Shown: positions 1-8,178 of the stretch, piece after piece | Layout: every line of letters begins with the position of its first letter | Position numbering within the stretch: position 1 is the first letter of the stretch | NCBI GenBank assembly: GCA_966128725.1 | Contig: CBHYLN010000069.1 | Coordinates: 1-27,713, forward strand | Source: JAFDZV01 sp966128725 | GTDB lineage: Bacteria; Bacteroidota; Ignavibacteria; OLB7 | DNA length: 27,713 bases | Reading direction: 5' to 3' | The notes under the pieces: generated by a model | Database searches by the model: none | Seen by the model: only the letters and a program-made list of their open reading frames with translations | What the model was told of the DNA's origin: nothing | Made by a program: the position numbers and the translations under genes

Positions 1-435
1 GAAGGTCGCCTGCACCTGCGTATCGTCGTATTCGGTCACCACGGCGCTGGGGCCGTTCACCCAGGCGTCGCAGTTGGTCCAGCCGTACCCAGCCTGCTGA
101 TTAGGGTCGTCCGGATCGAATGCAAAAATCCGATCGTGCCGTACCCCGCCGGGTGTGCCATTGGGACATTCAATTTCCGTACGACGAATCCGACCGGGCT
201 CCGCGAAATAGATCCCCCCTTGTATGTCGCCAAAGGCGTAACAAATCCCGCTATTGCCAAGGCACTCAATAAGCCAGCATTTCTTCTTGGTCCGCTTGGC
301 CGACTCGGGTCCGGGTTTCGGGGCTACACGTGCCGCCGCCGATCGCTTGGCGGGAGTGGCGGCAATTGATTCGCTTGCAGCCAGCGGCAGCAAGCCCAGC
401 AAAAACAGCGCCAATAGCGCTCGAAGAGTCTTCAT
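1..435 (-). CDS. Secreted Cys-containing protein of unknown function (5' part, runs off left edge)
   Basis: An open frame of 145 codons starts at ATG 435-433 and continues without a stop to base 1, so only the N-terminal part is present. The start MKTLRALLALFLLGLLPLAA is a typical signal peptide, probably cleaved near residue 26 (after SIAA). A basic Ala/Lys/Pro linker follows (about 27-52), then a region with five cysteines (C53, C58, C65, C90, C122) and the pattern CWLIECLGNSGICYAFGD. The cysteines suggest disulfides in the periplasm or outside the cell. I do not recognise the family and assign no function. No good Shine-Dalgarno is visible; three TGAATA copies (447-452, 454-459, 460-465 on the plus strand) lie just upstream of the start. 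The continuous frame plus signal peptide make a real gene likely. Confidence 0.7.
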   Translation of the reverse strand, partial: MKTLRALLALFLLGLLPLAASESIAATPAKRSAAARVAPKPGPESAKRTKKKCWLIECLGNSGICYAFGDIQGGIYFAEPGRIRRTEIECPNGTPGGVRHDRIFAFDPDDPNQQAGYGWTNCDAWVNGPSAVVTEYDDTQVQATF

Positions 436-557
436 GGTTATACTCGTGAATAGTGAATATGAATAACTCCGCGCATGCCTTTCCTGAAACCCAACGGCCG
501 CCGCCATCCACAGGAAAGAATGGATACCGGCATGGCGCACCGGGCGCATGCATACGC

Positions 558-578
558 TGGCGGCGTATTTCGCCGCCA
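558..578. repeat. Perfect inverted repeat (8-bp arms, 5-nt loop)
   Basis: TGGCGGCG (558-565), loop TATTT (566-570), CGCCGCCA (571-578). It lies 123 bp upstream of the start codon at 435 on the minus strand. It has no U-tract on either strand, so it is not a standard terminator; it could be a 5'-leader hairpin or an operator. Confidence 0.5.
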
Positions 579-960
579 CTGAGAGAATGAAATACTGACT
601 GTCGTGGGGATCTCCTCGATCACCTGCCAGGCTAGGGAATGCAGGCGTGCACGGGCCACGTAAGACGAAGGAGAACGGGATCAATATAACGCAAAGACCA
701 TGCGAGCGCAATACATGCACGGGAATTGCCCAATTGCAGTGATGATAGAAAAGCCAGAACGAGCCTCACACGGAAGCCGAGAGCATTCATCACCAGCTTG
801 CTGCTTTCGAGACGTCGCAACAGCGAGTCCTAATGCGAAATTCGCGGCGCCGATATCTGATTGAACATCGAGCAATCGGTGGGTTGCCCCCGATTGCGAA
901 CCGCCACCCCCGCAATACCGGGTGCATCGTTATTCGCGAAGAGCCGCAATGTTAAGGCTG

Positions 961-1025
961 TGCAACCATAGTGCAGGTTGCATCCTTGGTTGCAAACGTG
1001 GAGGCACCGCGTCGTTGATGCAACC
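961..1025. repeat. Cluster of four TGCAACC/GGTTGCA heptamers
   Basis: TGCAACC occurs at 961-967, its reverse complement GGTTGCA at 976-982 and 988-994, and TGCAACC again at 1019-1025. The first pair forms an inverted repeat with an 8-nt spacer. The cluster ends about 90 bp upstream of the predicted -33 element of the macroglobulin gene. The arrangement looks like binding sites for a dimeric regulator; the regulator is unknown. Confidence 0.4.
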
Positions 1026-1116
1026 GCGGCGCTGGCAACGCGACGGCATCGGCTGCACGTTTAAAGCGTAGCCGGCCGATCGAGAGCAGGCATTGTTCGG
1101 TATGGCAATGCGCAGC

Positions 1117-1147
1117 TTTCATCCCACACGCCGATCCCGTAAGTTTG
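1117..1147 (+). promoter_or_regulatory. Putative Bacteroidota-type promoter of the macroglobulin gene
   Basis: TTTC at 1117-1120, a 19-base spacer, then TAAGTTTG at 1140-1147. This matches the -7 consensus TAnnTTTG fully and the -33 consensus TTTG with one difference, at the canonical spacing. Transcription would begin near 1153, leaving a leader of under 40 nt before ATG 1170 or ATG 1191. Confidence 0.6.
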
Positions 1148-1169
1148 GCTCGATCCAGAGCACAGCTCA

Positions 1170-4100
1170 GTGAACCCGTTCAGGACAACCATGATCCTCC
1201 GCTCGCTCGTCACCCGACTGGCCATCATTGGCTCCATCCTTTGCGCATTCGCCTTCGCCGGCGACGATGACGCCTTCTACTTCTCGCTGTCAAGTGAACA
1301 GATCTATTACCCGGGCTCTCCGGAAACAGCGATCCAGTTCAGCGGCAACGGTGTAGGCGGCGCCAAAGTCTATATGCGCGCGTTCCGCATCAACGATCCG
1401 GTGGAGTTCTTCCTTGCCCAGAAGGACCCGCATGCTCCGTCGCTGCTGGCGATGAAGGAGGCCAACACGTTCGACATGATCGAACAGAGTTTCTCGAAGG
1501 TGAAGCGCGATGCCCGTTATGCCGCACGCGACGTGATGCCGGCCGATGCCCGCCGCGCCATCCGCGACGTGGCCGACCTGAACAGCTCGAAGGCGGAGAA
1601 GGAGCGCCAGAAGAACCAGAAGCCGACCCCGACCGACCGTACGAAGCTGGTTGTGGACGACATCCCCAAGGGCGCCGAACACTTCGATATCGTGGCGACC
1701 TGGGAACACCAGCTTACGATAAAGCCCGGCGAGGAGGAGAACTGGCACTACGAGGGAATACCGGTGCCCATCAAGGAGAAGGGCGTGTATCTGGTTGAGG
1801 CACGCATTCGCGGCAAACGCGCGATGACCACGGTGGTGATTTCCGAGCTGGGCATGGTGGTGAAGCAATCCAACACGGAGATCCTTTCCTACGTGGTGAA
1901 CAGCCGCACGGGCGAACGTGTTGGCGACGTTGAGCTTGTTGTGGCGCGTGGCGGCAAACGGCTGGCCGAGAAATCCACCGGCGCCGATGGCACGATGCGC
2001 ATCGCGGTGCCTGCGCCGGAACAGCCTACAAGGACATCCAGCGACTGGGACGAGGAGGATTGGCGCTGGGAGTATCGCAACCGCATGGTGCTTGTGGTTG
2101 GCGAGAAGGCCGGGAACATGGTGATCTCCGATCCCTACTTCTACAGCTACGGCAACGGCGACAACAAGAAATTCTATCTGCACACCGACCGATCGGTGTA
2201 CAGGCCGGGCCACACGGTGTATTACCGTGGCATCGCGCGCACGGTGAACGAGGACGGCACGTACGCGCAGCCGGCGGCCAGCGATCGCGTGGTGGTGATG
2301 ATCGAGGACTCCCGGGGCGATCTGGTACGGCGCGACACGCTGGCGGTGTCGGCAATGGGCACCTTTAATGCCCAGTTCGTGCTGGCCGAGGAGCCGCCGC
2401 TTGGCACGTGGTCGATCATGGTGTCGCGCATCGGCGCCGGCGAATACGACGGCCAATGGTTCAACTTCGGCGTGGAGGAGTACAAGAAGCCGGAGTACAA
2501 GGTGGTGGTTACCACCGACCGCACCAACTACACACGCGGCGACCAGATCAAGGCCATGGTGAAGGCCGATTACTATTTTGGCTCGCCGGTAGCCAACGCC
2601 GAGGTGGAGTACTTCGTGTATCGCGCGCAGTACTGGCGCCCGTGGTGGCGTGGATCGGACTGGGCCTATCTGTACGAGGATGGCGACGACGATTACTCCA
2701 CCTACCGCATGGAGATGGTGAGCTCCGGCAAGGGCCTTCTGAATCCCGACGGCACGTTCGCGATCAACTACAAAACCAACGATACCGCAAGCCGCGACTA
2801 CGTGTATCGCATACAGGCGAACGTGGTGGACAACAGCCGTCGCTCGATTGCCGGGGCGCGGTCGGTTGAGGTAACGCGCGGCGAGTTCTATATCTCGACC
2901 AGCACCGACAAGTACGTGTACAAGCCCGGCGACGAGGCCAAGCTGCGCGTGAACATCGCCACGTTTGATGGCGATCGCCCGGTGGCAACGGCCCTGACCG
3001 TGCGCACGGTGCACACCTGGTGGGATCGCAAGAAGAACGACTCGCTGGAAGGCGGCTGGGAATACGTGCCGCGCAGCGAGCAGACCTGGAGCGGCACGGG
3101 CACAACAGGCGCCGATGGCAGCGGCACGGTGCCGTTCACGCCCTCGAAGCCCGGGTATTTCATGGTGGAGGTGAGCGCCCGCGATTCGCGCGGAACAACC
3201 ATCACCGAGAGCAACTATTTCTACGTGGCCGATCCGGCATATGCGAACTGGTACCGCGAAGGCTCCAGTGATGTGCAGATCATCCCGGACAAGCCGGCGT
3301 ACAAGCCGGGCGAAACGATGAGCGCGCTGGTGATCATGCCATCGCCCAACGTTGACGCCCTGGTGACCATCGAGGGCTCCACGATCTATTCGGCGCAGGT
3401 GGAACACCTGAACGGCACCTCGGCCATTGTCCGGATCCCGATCGAGGAACGTTTTGCCCCGTCGGTATATCTGGGCGCCTCCGCCATGGTCAACGAGGAG
3501 CTTTTCAGCGAAACGCAGCGTATCTCGGTGGTGCCGGAAGGCAAGCTGCTGCATCTGGAAGTAACGCCCGACAAACAGACCTACCGCCCGGGCGAGCGCG
3601 GCACGGTGAGCGTTCGCGCCACCGATGAGCGCGGCGCGCCCGTGCAGAACGTTGATGTGGCCCTGGCTGTTGTGGACGAATCCGTGTTCGCGATCCGCCC
3701 GGACAACACGCCCGATATCCAGCGCTTCTTCTACAGCTCGCGTTGGAACGAGGTGATGACAAGCTCCTCGTTGAACTTCAGCTTCTACGGCGAGGCAACC
3801 CGCATCGACAAGGACGCAACCGATGCGCTGTACGGCTACCATATGCGCGGCGGAAACGAGTCGCAGGAAAGCCGGCCGGGCGACGGCCGCAACAGCCGGT
3901 TCCTGGCCTTCGGCGATGTCAAGGGCGACATGTTCGTGCAGCCGGTAACGCGCAAGAACTTCAAGGACATGATGTTCTGGACACCCAGCGCCATGACCGA
4001 TGCCGACGGCCGCGCAACGATGAACCTGGAGTTCCCGGACAACCTTACCACATGGCGCATCACCGCGCGCGGCGTTACGGCCAACACGGCAGTGGGCCAG

Positions 4101-6104
4101 GCCACGGCACGGGTTGTGGCGCGCAAGGAGCTGCTGGTGCGGATGGAAACGCCGAGGTTCCTGATCCAGGGCGACGAGCTGCTGGTGGCAACCACGGTGC
4201 ACAACTATCTCTCCAGCGCGAAGTCCACGAAGGTTCAGCTTACCGGGGAGAATATCACCGCGACCGAGGGCGAACAGACCGTGACGATCCCCGCCAACGG
4301 TGAGAAGCGTATCGACTGGAAGGTATCGGCCAAGTACACAGGTTCGGCCGCGCTTACGGTGAAGGCGCTTACCAACGAGGAATCCGACGCCATGCAACTG
4401 GTGGTGCCGGTGATGCCGCGCGGCATGAAGCTGGCAACCGGATCGGTAACTCAGTTGGACGCGGCCACCAACGCACGCGCGCTGAACCTGATGCTGCCAA
4501 CGGGCGCGGAGCCCGGTTCGGCGCGCATCACGATGACGTTCGCTCCGTCATTGGCCGGCGCGTTGCTTGGTTCGCTGGACAGTCTGATCGGCTACCCGTA
4601 CGGCTGCGTTGAGCAGACGATGAGCCGGTTCCTGCCCACGGTGGTGGTGGCCGACGCCCTCCACAAACTGGATCTTCCGTTCGATGCGAAGCGTCGCGCG
4701 GAGATCCCGAAGATGGTGGGCAAGGGCCTGGCCAAACTGTACGGCATGCAGCACGAGGACGGCGGCTGGGGCTGGTGGGAGCACGACAAGACCGATGCGT
4801 TCATGACCGCCTATGTGGTGTACGGCCTTACGCTGGCACAACGAGCCGGCTACCAGGTGAACGCGGAACGGTACGGCAACGGTGTGGATGCGCTCGCCAA
4901 GCTGCTGGCCACCGCCAAGCGGGCCGACGGACGACGCATGAACGCGACGTCGGAAGCGTACATCGCGTATGTGCTGAGCGTGGTGAACAAGGGCAAGCCG
5001 CAGAAGGATCTTGCGGACAGGATCAAGGGCCTGGCCTCGCGCGATTCGTTGAACGCATATGCCCGGGCACTGGTAAGCCTGGCCAGCACGTATCAGAACA
5101 TGCGGCAATTGGCCGGCGAGCAGTTGACCAGGCTGGAGAAGGTTGCCACGGTTGGCCCGGAGTATGCGTACTGGCAGCCCGCCGGGATGCGCTACTACTG
5201 GGAGAACGACGCCGTGGAGGCATCGGCGTACGCGGTGCGCGCGATCCTTGAACTGAAGGGCGAAACGCCGCTTGCATCGAAGGCAATCCAGTGGCTGCTG
5301 ATGCAGCGCAACGGCGATGGGTGGAGCAACACGCGGCAGACCGCGATGGTGATCTATGCATTGATCGATCAGATCAAGAGCAGCGGCCAGCTTACGCCGG
5401 ACTACACCGTCAACGTACGGGTGAACGGCAAGCCGGCATTCTCGCGGCACATCGGCCCGGAGGACGTGTTTGCCCCGGAGATCCGCGCCCGCATCGACGC
5501 ATCCGGACTGGTCAACGGCAACAACGCCGTCACGATCGAGAAGATCGGCACCGGCAAGCTGTATACGTCGGCCCGGATGGTGTACTACGCCACCGGCCCG
5601 GCCCTGCGGCCGGCGAGCGCCGGGTTCACGGTAAGCCGCGAATACTTCCGGCTTCGGAAGGAGCGCCGCGGCGAGGTGATCGTCTACACCAAGGAGCCCC
5701 TGCGCGGCCCGGTGGCAACCGGCGACGTGCTGTTCGTGAAGGTGAAGATGACGCCCGACCGCCCGTACGAATACGTGATGGTTGAGGACCCGTTGCCGGC
5801 CGGCTGCGAGGTTGTTGAGAACACCGACGGCTACACCATTGCCGGCGAAGCGGAGTACGATGAAAGCGCCCGCAAGCAGCGCAACTGGTGGAGCTGGGAT
5901 TGGTGGTATGCCGACCGCGACGTGCGCGACGAGAAGGTATCGTTCTTCGCGCGTGAGGTTGGCGCAAGCGTACACGAGTTCTCGTACGTGATGCGCGCGC
6001 AGATCCCGGGCACGTATTCCATCATGCCCTCGATGGCGATGTTGATGTATTACACCGATGTGCGCGGCAACAGCGATGCGATGAACCTGACGATCACGCC
6101 GTAA
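1170..6104 (+). CDS. Bacterial alpha-2-macroglobulin family protein (thioester type)
   Basis: A 1644-residue exported protease-trap protein, near the length of E. coli YfhM. The signal peptide ends near AFA|GDD (residue 30); there is no lipobox, so it is probably soluble in the periplasm or secreted. Macroglobulin-like beta domains recur with the signature [YT]xPG: around 340 (SVYRPG), 580 (YVYKPG), 707 (AYKPG) and 800 (TYRPG). A poorly conserved, Ser/Arg/Gly-rich stretch at about 850-925 is in the bait-region position. The A2M domain follows (about 931-990). The thioester motif YPYGCVEQ is intact, with Cys1146 and Gln1149, followed by a helical thioester domain (GGWGWWEHDKTDAF near 1200). 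The C-terminus (about 1500-1644) is a beta domain. Trp/Asp-rich loops near 290, 490-510 and 1570 are unusual. The start could instead be M8 (ATG 1191). There is no pbpC neighbour. It is monocistronic, with its own promoter and terminator. Confidence 0.95.
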   Translation: MNPFRTTMILRSLVTRLAIIGSILCAFAFAGDDDAFYFSLSSEQIYYPGSPETAIQFSGNGVGGAKVYMRAFRINDPVEFFLAQKDPHAPSLLAMKEANTFDMIEQSFSKVKRDARYAARDVMPADARRAIRDVADLNSSKAEKERQKNQKPTPTDRTKLVVDDIPKGAEHFDIVATWEHQLTIKPGEEENWHYEGIPVPIKEKGVYLVEARIRGKRAMTTVVISELGMVVKQSNTEILSYVVNSRTGERVGDVELVVARGGKRLAEKSTGADGTMRIAVPAPEQPTRTSSDWDEEDWRWEYRNRMVLVVGEKAGNMVISDPYFYSYGNGDNKKFYLHTDRSVYRPGHTVYYRGIARTVNEDGTYAQPAASDRVVVMIEDSRGDLVRRDTLAVSAMGTFNAQFVLAEEPPLGTWSIMVSRIGAGEYDGQWFNFGVEEYKKPEYKVVVTTDRTNYTRGDQIKAMVKADYYFGSPVANAEVEYFVYRAQYWRPWWRGSDWAYLYEDGDDDYSTYRMEMVSSGKGLLNPDGTFAINYKTNDTASRDYVYRIQANVVDNSRRSIAGARSVEVTRGEFYISTSTDKYVYKPGDEAKLRVNIATFDGDRPVATALTVRTVHTWWDRKKNDSLEGGWEYVPRSEQTWSGTGTTGADGSGTVPFTPSKPGYFMVEVSARDSRGTTITESNYFYVADPAYANWYREGSSDVQIIPDKPAYKPGETMSALVIMPSPNVDALVTIEGSTIYSAQVEHLNGTSAIVRIPIEERFAPSVYLGASAMVNEELFSETQRISVVPEGKLLHLEVTPDKQTYRPGERGTVSVRATDERGAPVQNVDVALAVVDESVFAIRPDNTPDIQRFFYSSRWNEVMTSSSLNFSFYGEATRIDKDATDALYGYHMRGGNESQESRPGDGRNSRFLAFGDVKGDMFVQPVTRKNFKDMMFWTPSAMTDADGRATMNLEFPDNLTTWRITARGVTANTAVGQATARVVARKELLVRMETPRFLIQGDELLVATTVHNYLSSAKSTKVQLTGENITATEGEQTVTIPANGEKRIDWKVSAKYTGSAALTVKALTNEESDAMQLVVPVMPRGMKLATGSVTQLDAATNARALNLMLPTGAEPGSARITMTFAPSLAGALLGSLDSLIGYPYGCVEQTMSRFLPTVVVADALHKLDLPFDAKRRAEIPKMVGKGLAKLYGMQHEDGGWGWWEHDKTDAFMTAYVVYGLTLAQRAGYQVNAERYGNGVDALAKLLATAKRADGRRMNATSEAYIAYVLSVVNKGKPQKDLADRIKGLASRDSLNAYARALVSLASTYQNMRQLAGEQLTRLEKVATVGPEYAYWQPAGMRYYWENDAVEASAYAVRAILELKGETPLASKAIQWLLMQRNGDGWSNTRQTAMVIYALIDQIKSSGQLTPDYTVNVRVNGKPAFSRHIGPEDVFAPEIRARIDASGLVNGNNAVTIEKIGTGKLYTSARMVYYATGPALRPASAGFTVSREYFRLRKERRGEVIVYTKEPLRGPVATGDVLFVKVKMTPDRPYEYVMVEDPLPAGCEVVENTDGYTIAGEAEYDESARKQRNWWSWDWWYADRDVRDEKVSFFAREVGASVHEFSYVMRAQIPGTYSIMPSMAMLMYYTDVRGNSDAMNLTITP

Positions 6105-6152
6105 CCAACACGGCGCGCCAGGCAGGCGCACATCGCAGCCAATCGGCATTTG

Positions 6153-6192
6153 GGCCGGGCCGGGGATCGCACCGGGCCGGCCTCTTTTTTTT
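6153..6192 (+). terminator. Intrinsic terminator after the macroglobulin gene
   Basis: The arms GGCCGGGCCGG (6153-6163) and CCGGGCCGGCC (6172-6182) form an 11-bp stem with one mismatch and an 8-nt loop. A T-rich tail (6183-6192, eight consecutive T) follows. It sits about 50 bp after the macroglobulin stop. Confidence 0.88.
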
Positions 6193-6342
6193 ACCGAGCG
6201 GCCACAAACGATAATGCGGCGGCCGGTGATGCGTCGTTACGGAGCCTGCTTCGGCAACGGAATGGCACAGTCTCCAGCGGCCGGAGGCCGCTTCGGCTTG
6301 ACGTTGAACGTCGGATGGCCGATCTTTGCACAACCTTGCGTT

Positions 6343-7242
6343 ATGACTCAGGAACCGACATCCGATCTGTGGATCCCCGCGTGTGACCTTTGCGGCAGCC
6401 TGCGATTTGAGACGATCGCCGGCGGCGGTGGCGTGGTGCGCCGTTGCAACGATTGTGGCCTGGTGAGCGTGGAACAACCCCACGGCACCAGAGGATGCGC
6501 CCAGGGCGCATACCTGCCGGACACAATTGCCTGCGCCGCGCTCAGCGGGTTGCGCGGCACGTTCCGGCGCTCGGTGCTGATCATCGGAACCCCTTCGCCG
6601 GCCATTACCGCCGCCATCAGGGAAACCGGGGCCACGGCCACGGTGCTTTCCGATCAACCCGGCATCAACCTGGCACACGACGCCGTACGGTTCGGCTCGT
6701 TGGAATCCGCCGCGTTTGCGCCCGATTCGTTCGACATGGTACTGCTTACCATGGGCCTGGAGTGTATTGCGTCACCAGCGCTGCTGTTCGACCGTGTAAG
6801 CGCCTGGCTTGTACCGGGCGGAATGATGGTGATGGCGGCGTTGAACTTCGACGCGTTGCCCGCCCGCATACGCCGGCAGCGATGGCTTGGCCAGCACACC
6901 GACGGCGTGCATCATCTGTTCACCCAGTCCACACTGGCCGACTACGCCAATCGCTTCGGATTTGCCATTCGTACGGTGCGCACACAGTCGCGCATTCAGG
7001 ATGTTGCCGGCGTTATTGTTGGCGGCAATCCGCCCGCCTGGCCCACGGAGATGGCGATGGCGCCATTGGCGCTCGCGGCCAACCTGCTGAAGATGGGCAT
7101 GGTGCTTGTGGTTGCTATGGAGCGCCGTGGGCTGGCGATGCGCCCGGCCCTTCGCCTGCCAGAGGAGTCGGCCGAAAGCGCCCCGGGATTGGCGCCGGCA
7201 CTGTACTCGGGCGTCCGTTACGATCACGTAGCCGACGGCTGA
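6343..7242 (+). CDS. Zinc-ribbon, class I methyltransferase-like protein
   Basis: A 299-residue protein. An N-terminal zinc ribbon is formed by C14-x2-C17 and C35-x2-C38 (CDLCG ... RCNDCGLV). A Rossmann-like region resembling Methyltransf_23-type SAM-dependent methyltransferases follows: a beta strand VLIIGTPSP at about residue 80, then FDMVLLTMGLECIASPALLF, LVPGGMMVMAAL, and the late HHLFTQSTLADYANRFGF segment typical of these enzymes. The SAM-binding loop, normally GxGxG, reads GTPSP, so SAM binding and catalysis are doubtful. I chose ATG 6343 because it starts just before the zinc ribbon; the in-frame ATG at 6214 would add 43 residues that look non-coding. The substrate is unknown. It stands alone between a terminator and a converging gene. 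A weak TTG-N20-GATCTTTG promoter-like sequence (6298-6328) lies just upstream. Confidence 0.75.
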   Translation: MTQEPTSDLWIPACDLCGSLRFETIAGGGGVVRRCNDCGLVSVEQPHGTRGCAQGAYLPDTIACAALSGLRGTFRRSVLIIGTPSPAITAAIRETGATATVLSDQPGINLAHDAVRFGSLESAAFAPDSFDMVLLTMGLECIASPALLFDRVSAWLVPGGMMVMAALNFDALPARIRRQRWLGQHTDGVHHLFTQSTLADYANRFGFAIRTVRTQSRIQDVAGVIVGGNPPAWPTEMAMAPLALAANLLKMGMVLVVAMERRGLAMRPALRLPEESAESAPGLAPALYSGVRYDHVADG

Positions 7243-7460
7243 ACGCGGAACATCGCCCCCAACCCGCCAAGGCCCAACCGCACACCGGGTGCATGCCGTT
7301 ACGCCCAGGCCGCAGCCATCTCACACGCCACAGCCTCGCACGAAAACTCAATACAGGCACTCTCCCGTTCCAGCGGAAACCAGCAGGGCATGCCATTCGT
7401 ATGTACAGTGTCGGGATTGAAAACGATCGGACAGGGGGTGGGAATGATACATAAACGACG

Positions 7461-7485
7461 AAAGGCGACGCGAAGCGTCACCTTT
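7461..7485 (-). terminator. Hairpin terminator-like structure for the small secreted protein gene
   Basis: Read on the minus strand, AAAGGTGACGC, loop TTC, GCGTCGCCTTT forms an 11-bp stem with one G-U pair. It ends in CTTT followed by a moderately T-rich stretch. It lies 26 bp after the stop of the minus-strand gene at 7512, so a terminator is the likeliest role. The U-tract is short. Confidence 0.55.
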
Positions 7486-7511
7486 CAGGCTGAACATGTA
7501 TGAATGCTGGA

Positions 7512-7808
7512 TCAGTCGCGATCGCGGGAGAACATCATCTCCTCTTCGGTCATCGCGGGAGCCTGCGCCTGATCACCGGTGCGATTGATACGCTCCGACT
7601 TCGCCTTCTCGGTTGCCGCCTTCGCCCACTCCAGCAGCGGAGTAGTCTGCGGACGATCGTAGGAGAAGATCTTGTTCACAAGCTTCACCGAGCCGGTGGC
7701 GCCTGCCTGCATAACCTGCTGGCGAGCCTTTGCCCCGGTTTTCGCCATTGCGGCGCTCGAGATCACAAGCGACATGATCACGGTAAGAACAGCCAAAAAA
7801 CGCTTCAT
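7512..7808 (-). CDS. Small secreted protein of unknown function
   Basis: A 98-residue protein with a clear signal peptide, MKRFLAVLTVIMSLVISSAA, probably cleaved after SAAMA (residue 22). I use ATG 7808 because the signal peptide starts there; an upstream in-frame ATG at 7841 would prepend eleven charged residues. The mature part (about 76 residues) is basic in its first half and acidic at the end (TEEEMMFSRDRD), has no cysteine, and contains VKLVNKIFSYDRP. I do not recognise a family. Upstream lies a promoter with a perfect TACCTTTG -7 box and an embedded palindrome; downstream lies a hairpin terminator. These flanking signals support a real, separately regulated gene. Confidence 0.72.
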   Translation of the reverse strand: MKRFLAVLTVIMSLVISSAAMAKTGAKARQQVMQAGATGSVKLVNKIFSYDRPQTTPLLEWAKAATEKAKSERINRTGDQAQAPAMTEEEMMFSRDRD

Positions 7809-7841
7809 AGCCACGTCTCTATCCTCGTAGAATGTATGCAA

Positions 7842-8178
7842 CGATCGGAAGAACGGGACCTCTACCGTACTGCTTGGGACCTCAATTGTCAGGCGGTGGT
7901 TATGCTTGATGAATCAGACGCACAAAGGTACTCCGCTGGGCGGAGTACAAAAATAACAAAACGTAAAGCCGAGGCAAGCGGAATCAACGGCCATCCACGA
8001 AAGGGGCCGAAAACGCTGGATTTCCCATCCGTCGGCCATTCGTTCCGTGAAAAATTCCCGAGCCAGACTGCAACGGATCCCCGGCAGGAGCGGCAACAAC
8101 CGCGCATCCGGGATGCCTGATCGAAACGGACGGAGACGATTGGGCATCCACGGGCTGCCTGGGCCGTGATTGAATCCG
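7842..8178. other. Intergenic region upstream of the small secreted protein gene, downstream of topA
   Basis: These 337 bases lie between the topA stop and the small secreted protein gene, both on the minus strand. The only clear content is the promoter/palindrome at 7923-7951. No convincing coding frame and no recognised RNA gene were found; 7952-8178 shows nothing I can name. Confidence 0.5.
7923..7951 (-). promoter_or_regulatory. Bacteroidota-type promoter with embedded palindromic operator
   Basis: On the minus strand TTTG (7951-7948), a 17-nt spacer, then TACCTTTG (7930-7923), a full match to TAnnTTTG. The spacer is almost entirely a perfect inverted repeat: GTACTCCGC, 3-nt centre, GCGGAGTAC (7928-7948), which also overlaps the edges of both boxes. 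It lies about 115 bp upstream of the start codon at 7808. A regulator bound here would block RNA polymerase. Confidence 0.65.

Larger units (their letters stand above)
436..1169. other. Long gene-free region between divergent genes
   Basis: These 734 bases separate the minus-strand secreted protein from the plus-strand macroglobulin. Short open frames here have no signal peptide, no recognisable domain and no plausible composition, so I call no gene. It holds an 8-bp perfect hairpin with a TATTT loop (558-578), a cluster of four TGCAACC/GGTTGCA heptamers (961-1025) and a Bacteroidota-type promoter next to the macroglobulin gene. Base composition looks less GC-rich than the coding flanks. No tRNA or known riboswitch fold was recognised. 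Confidence 0.6.

Noticed and set aside
1290..4397. A 1035-codon open frame on the minus strand inside the macroglobulin gene
   Set aside because: It lies fully antisense to a clearly homologous gene, is His/Arg-rich with no domain, and such long antisense frames are expected from the biased third positions of a GC-rich gene.
4548..6149. A 533-codon minus-strand open frame opposite the macroglobulin 3' half
   Set aside because: Same reasoning: antisense shadow of GC-rich codons, no start signal and no recognisable domain.
7299..7481. Possible 60-codon Cys-containing minus-strand gene
   Set aside because: Its start lies inside the terminator-like hairpin, with no ribosome site or family; noise is more likely.
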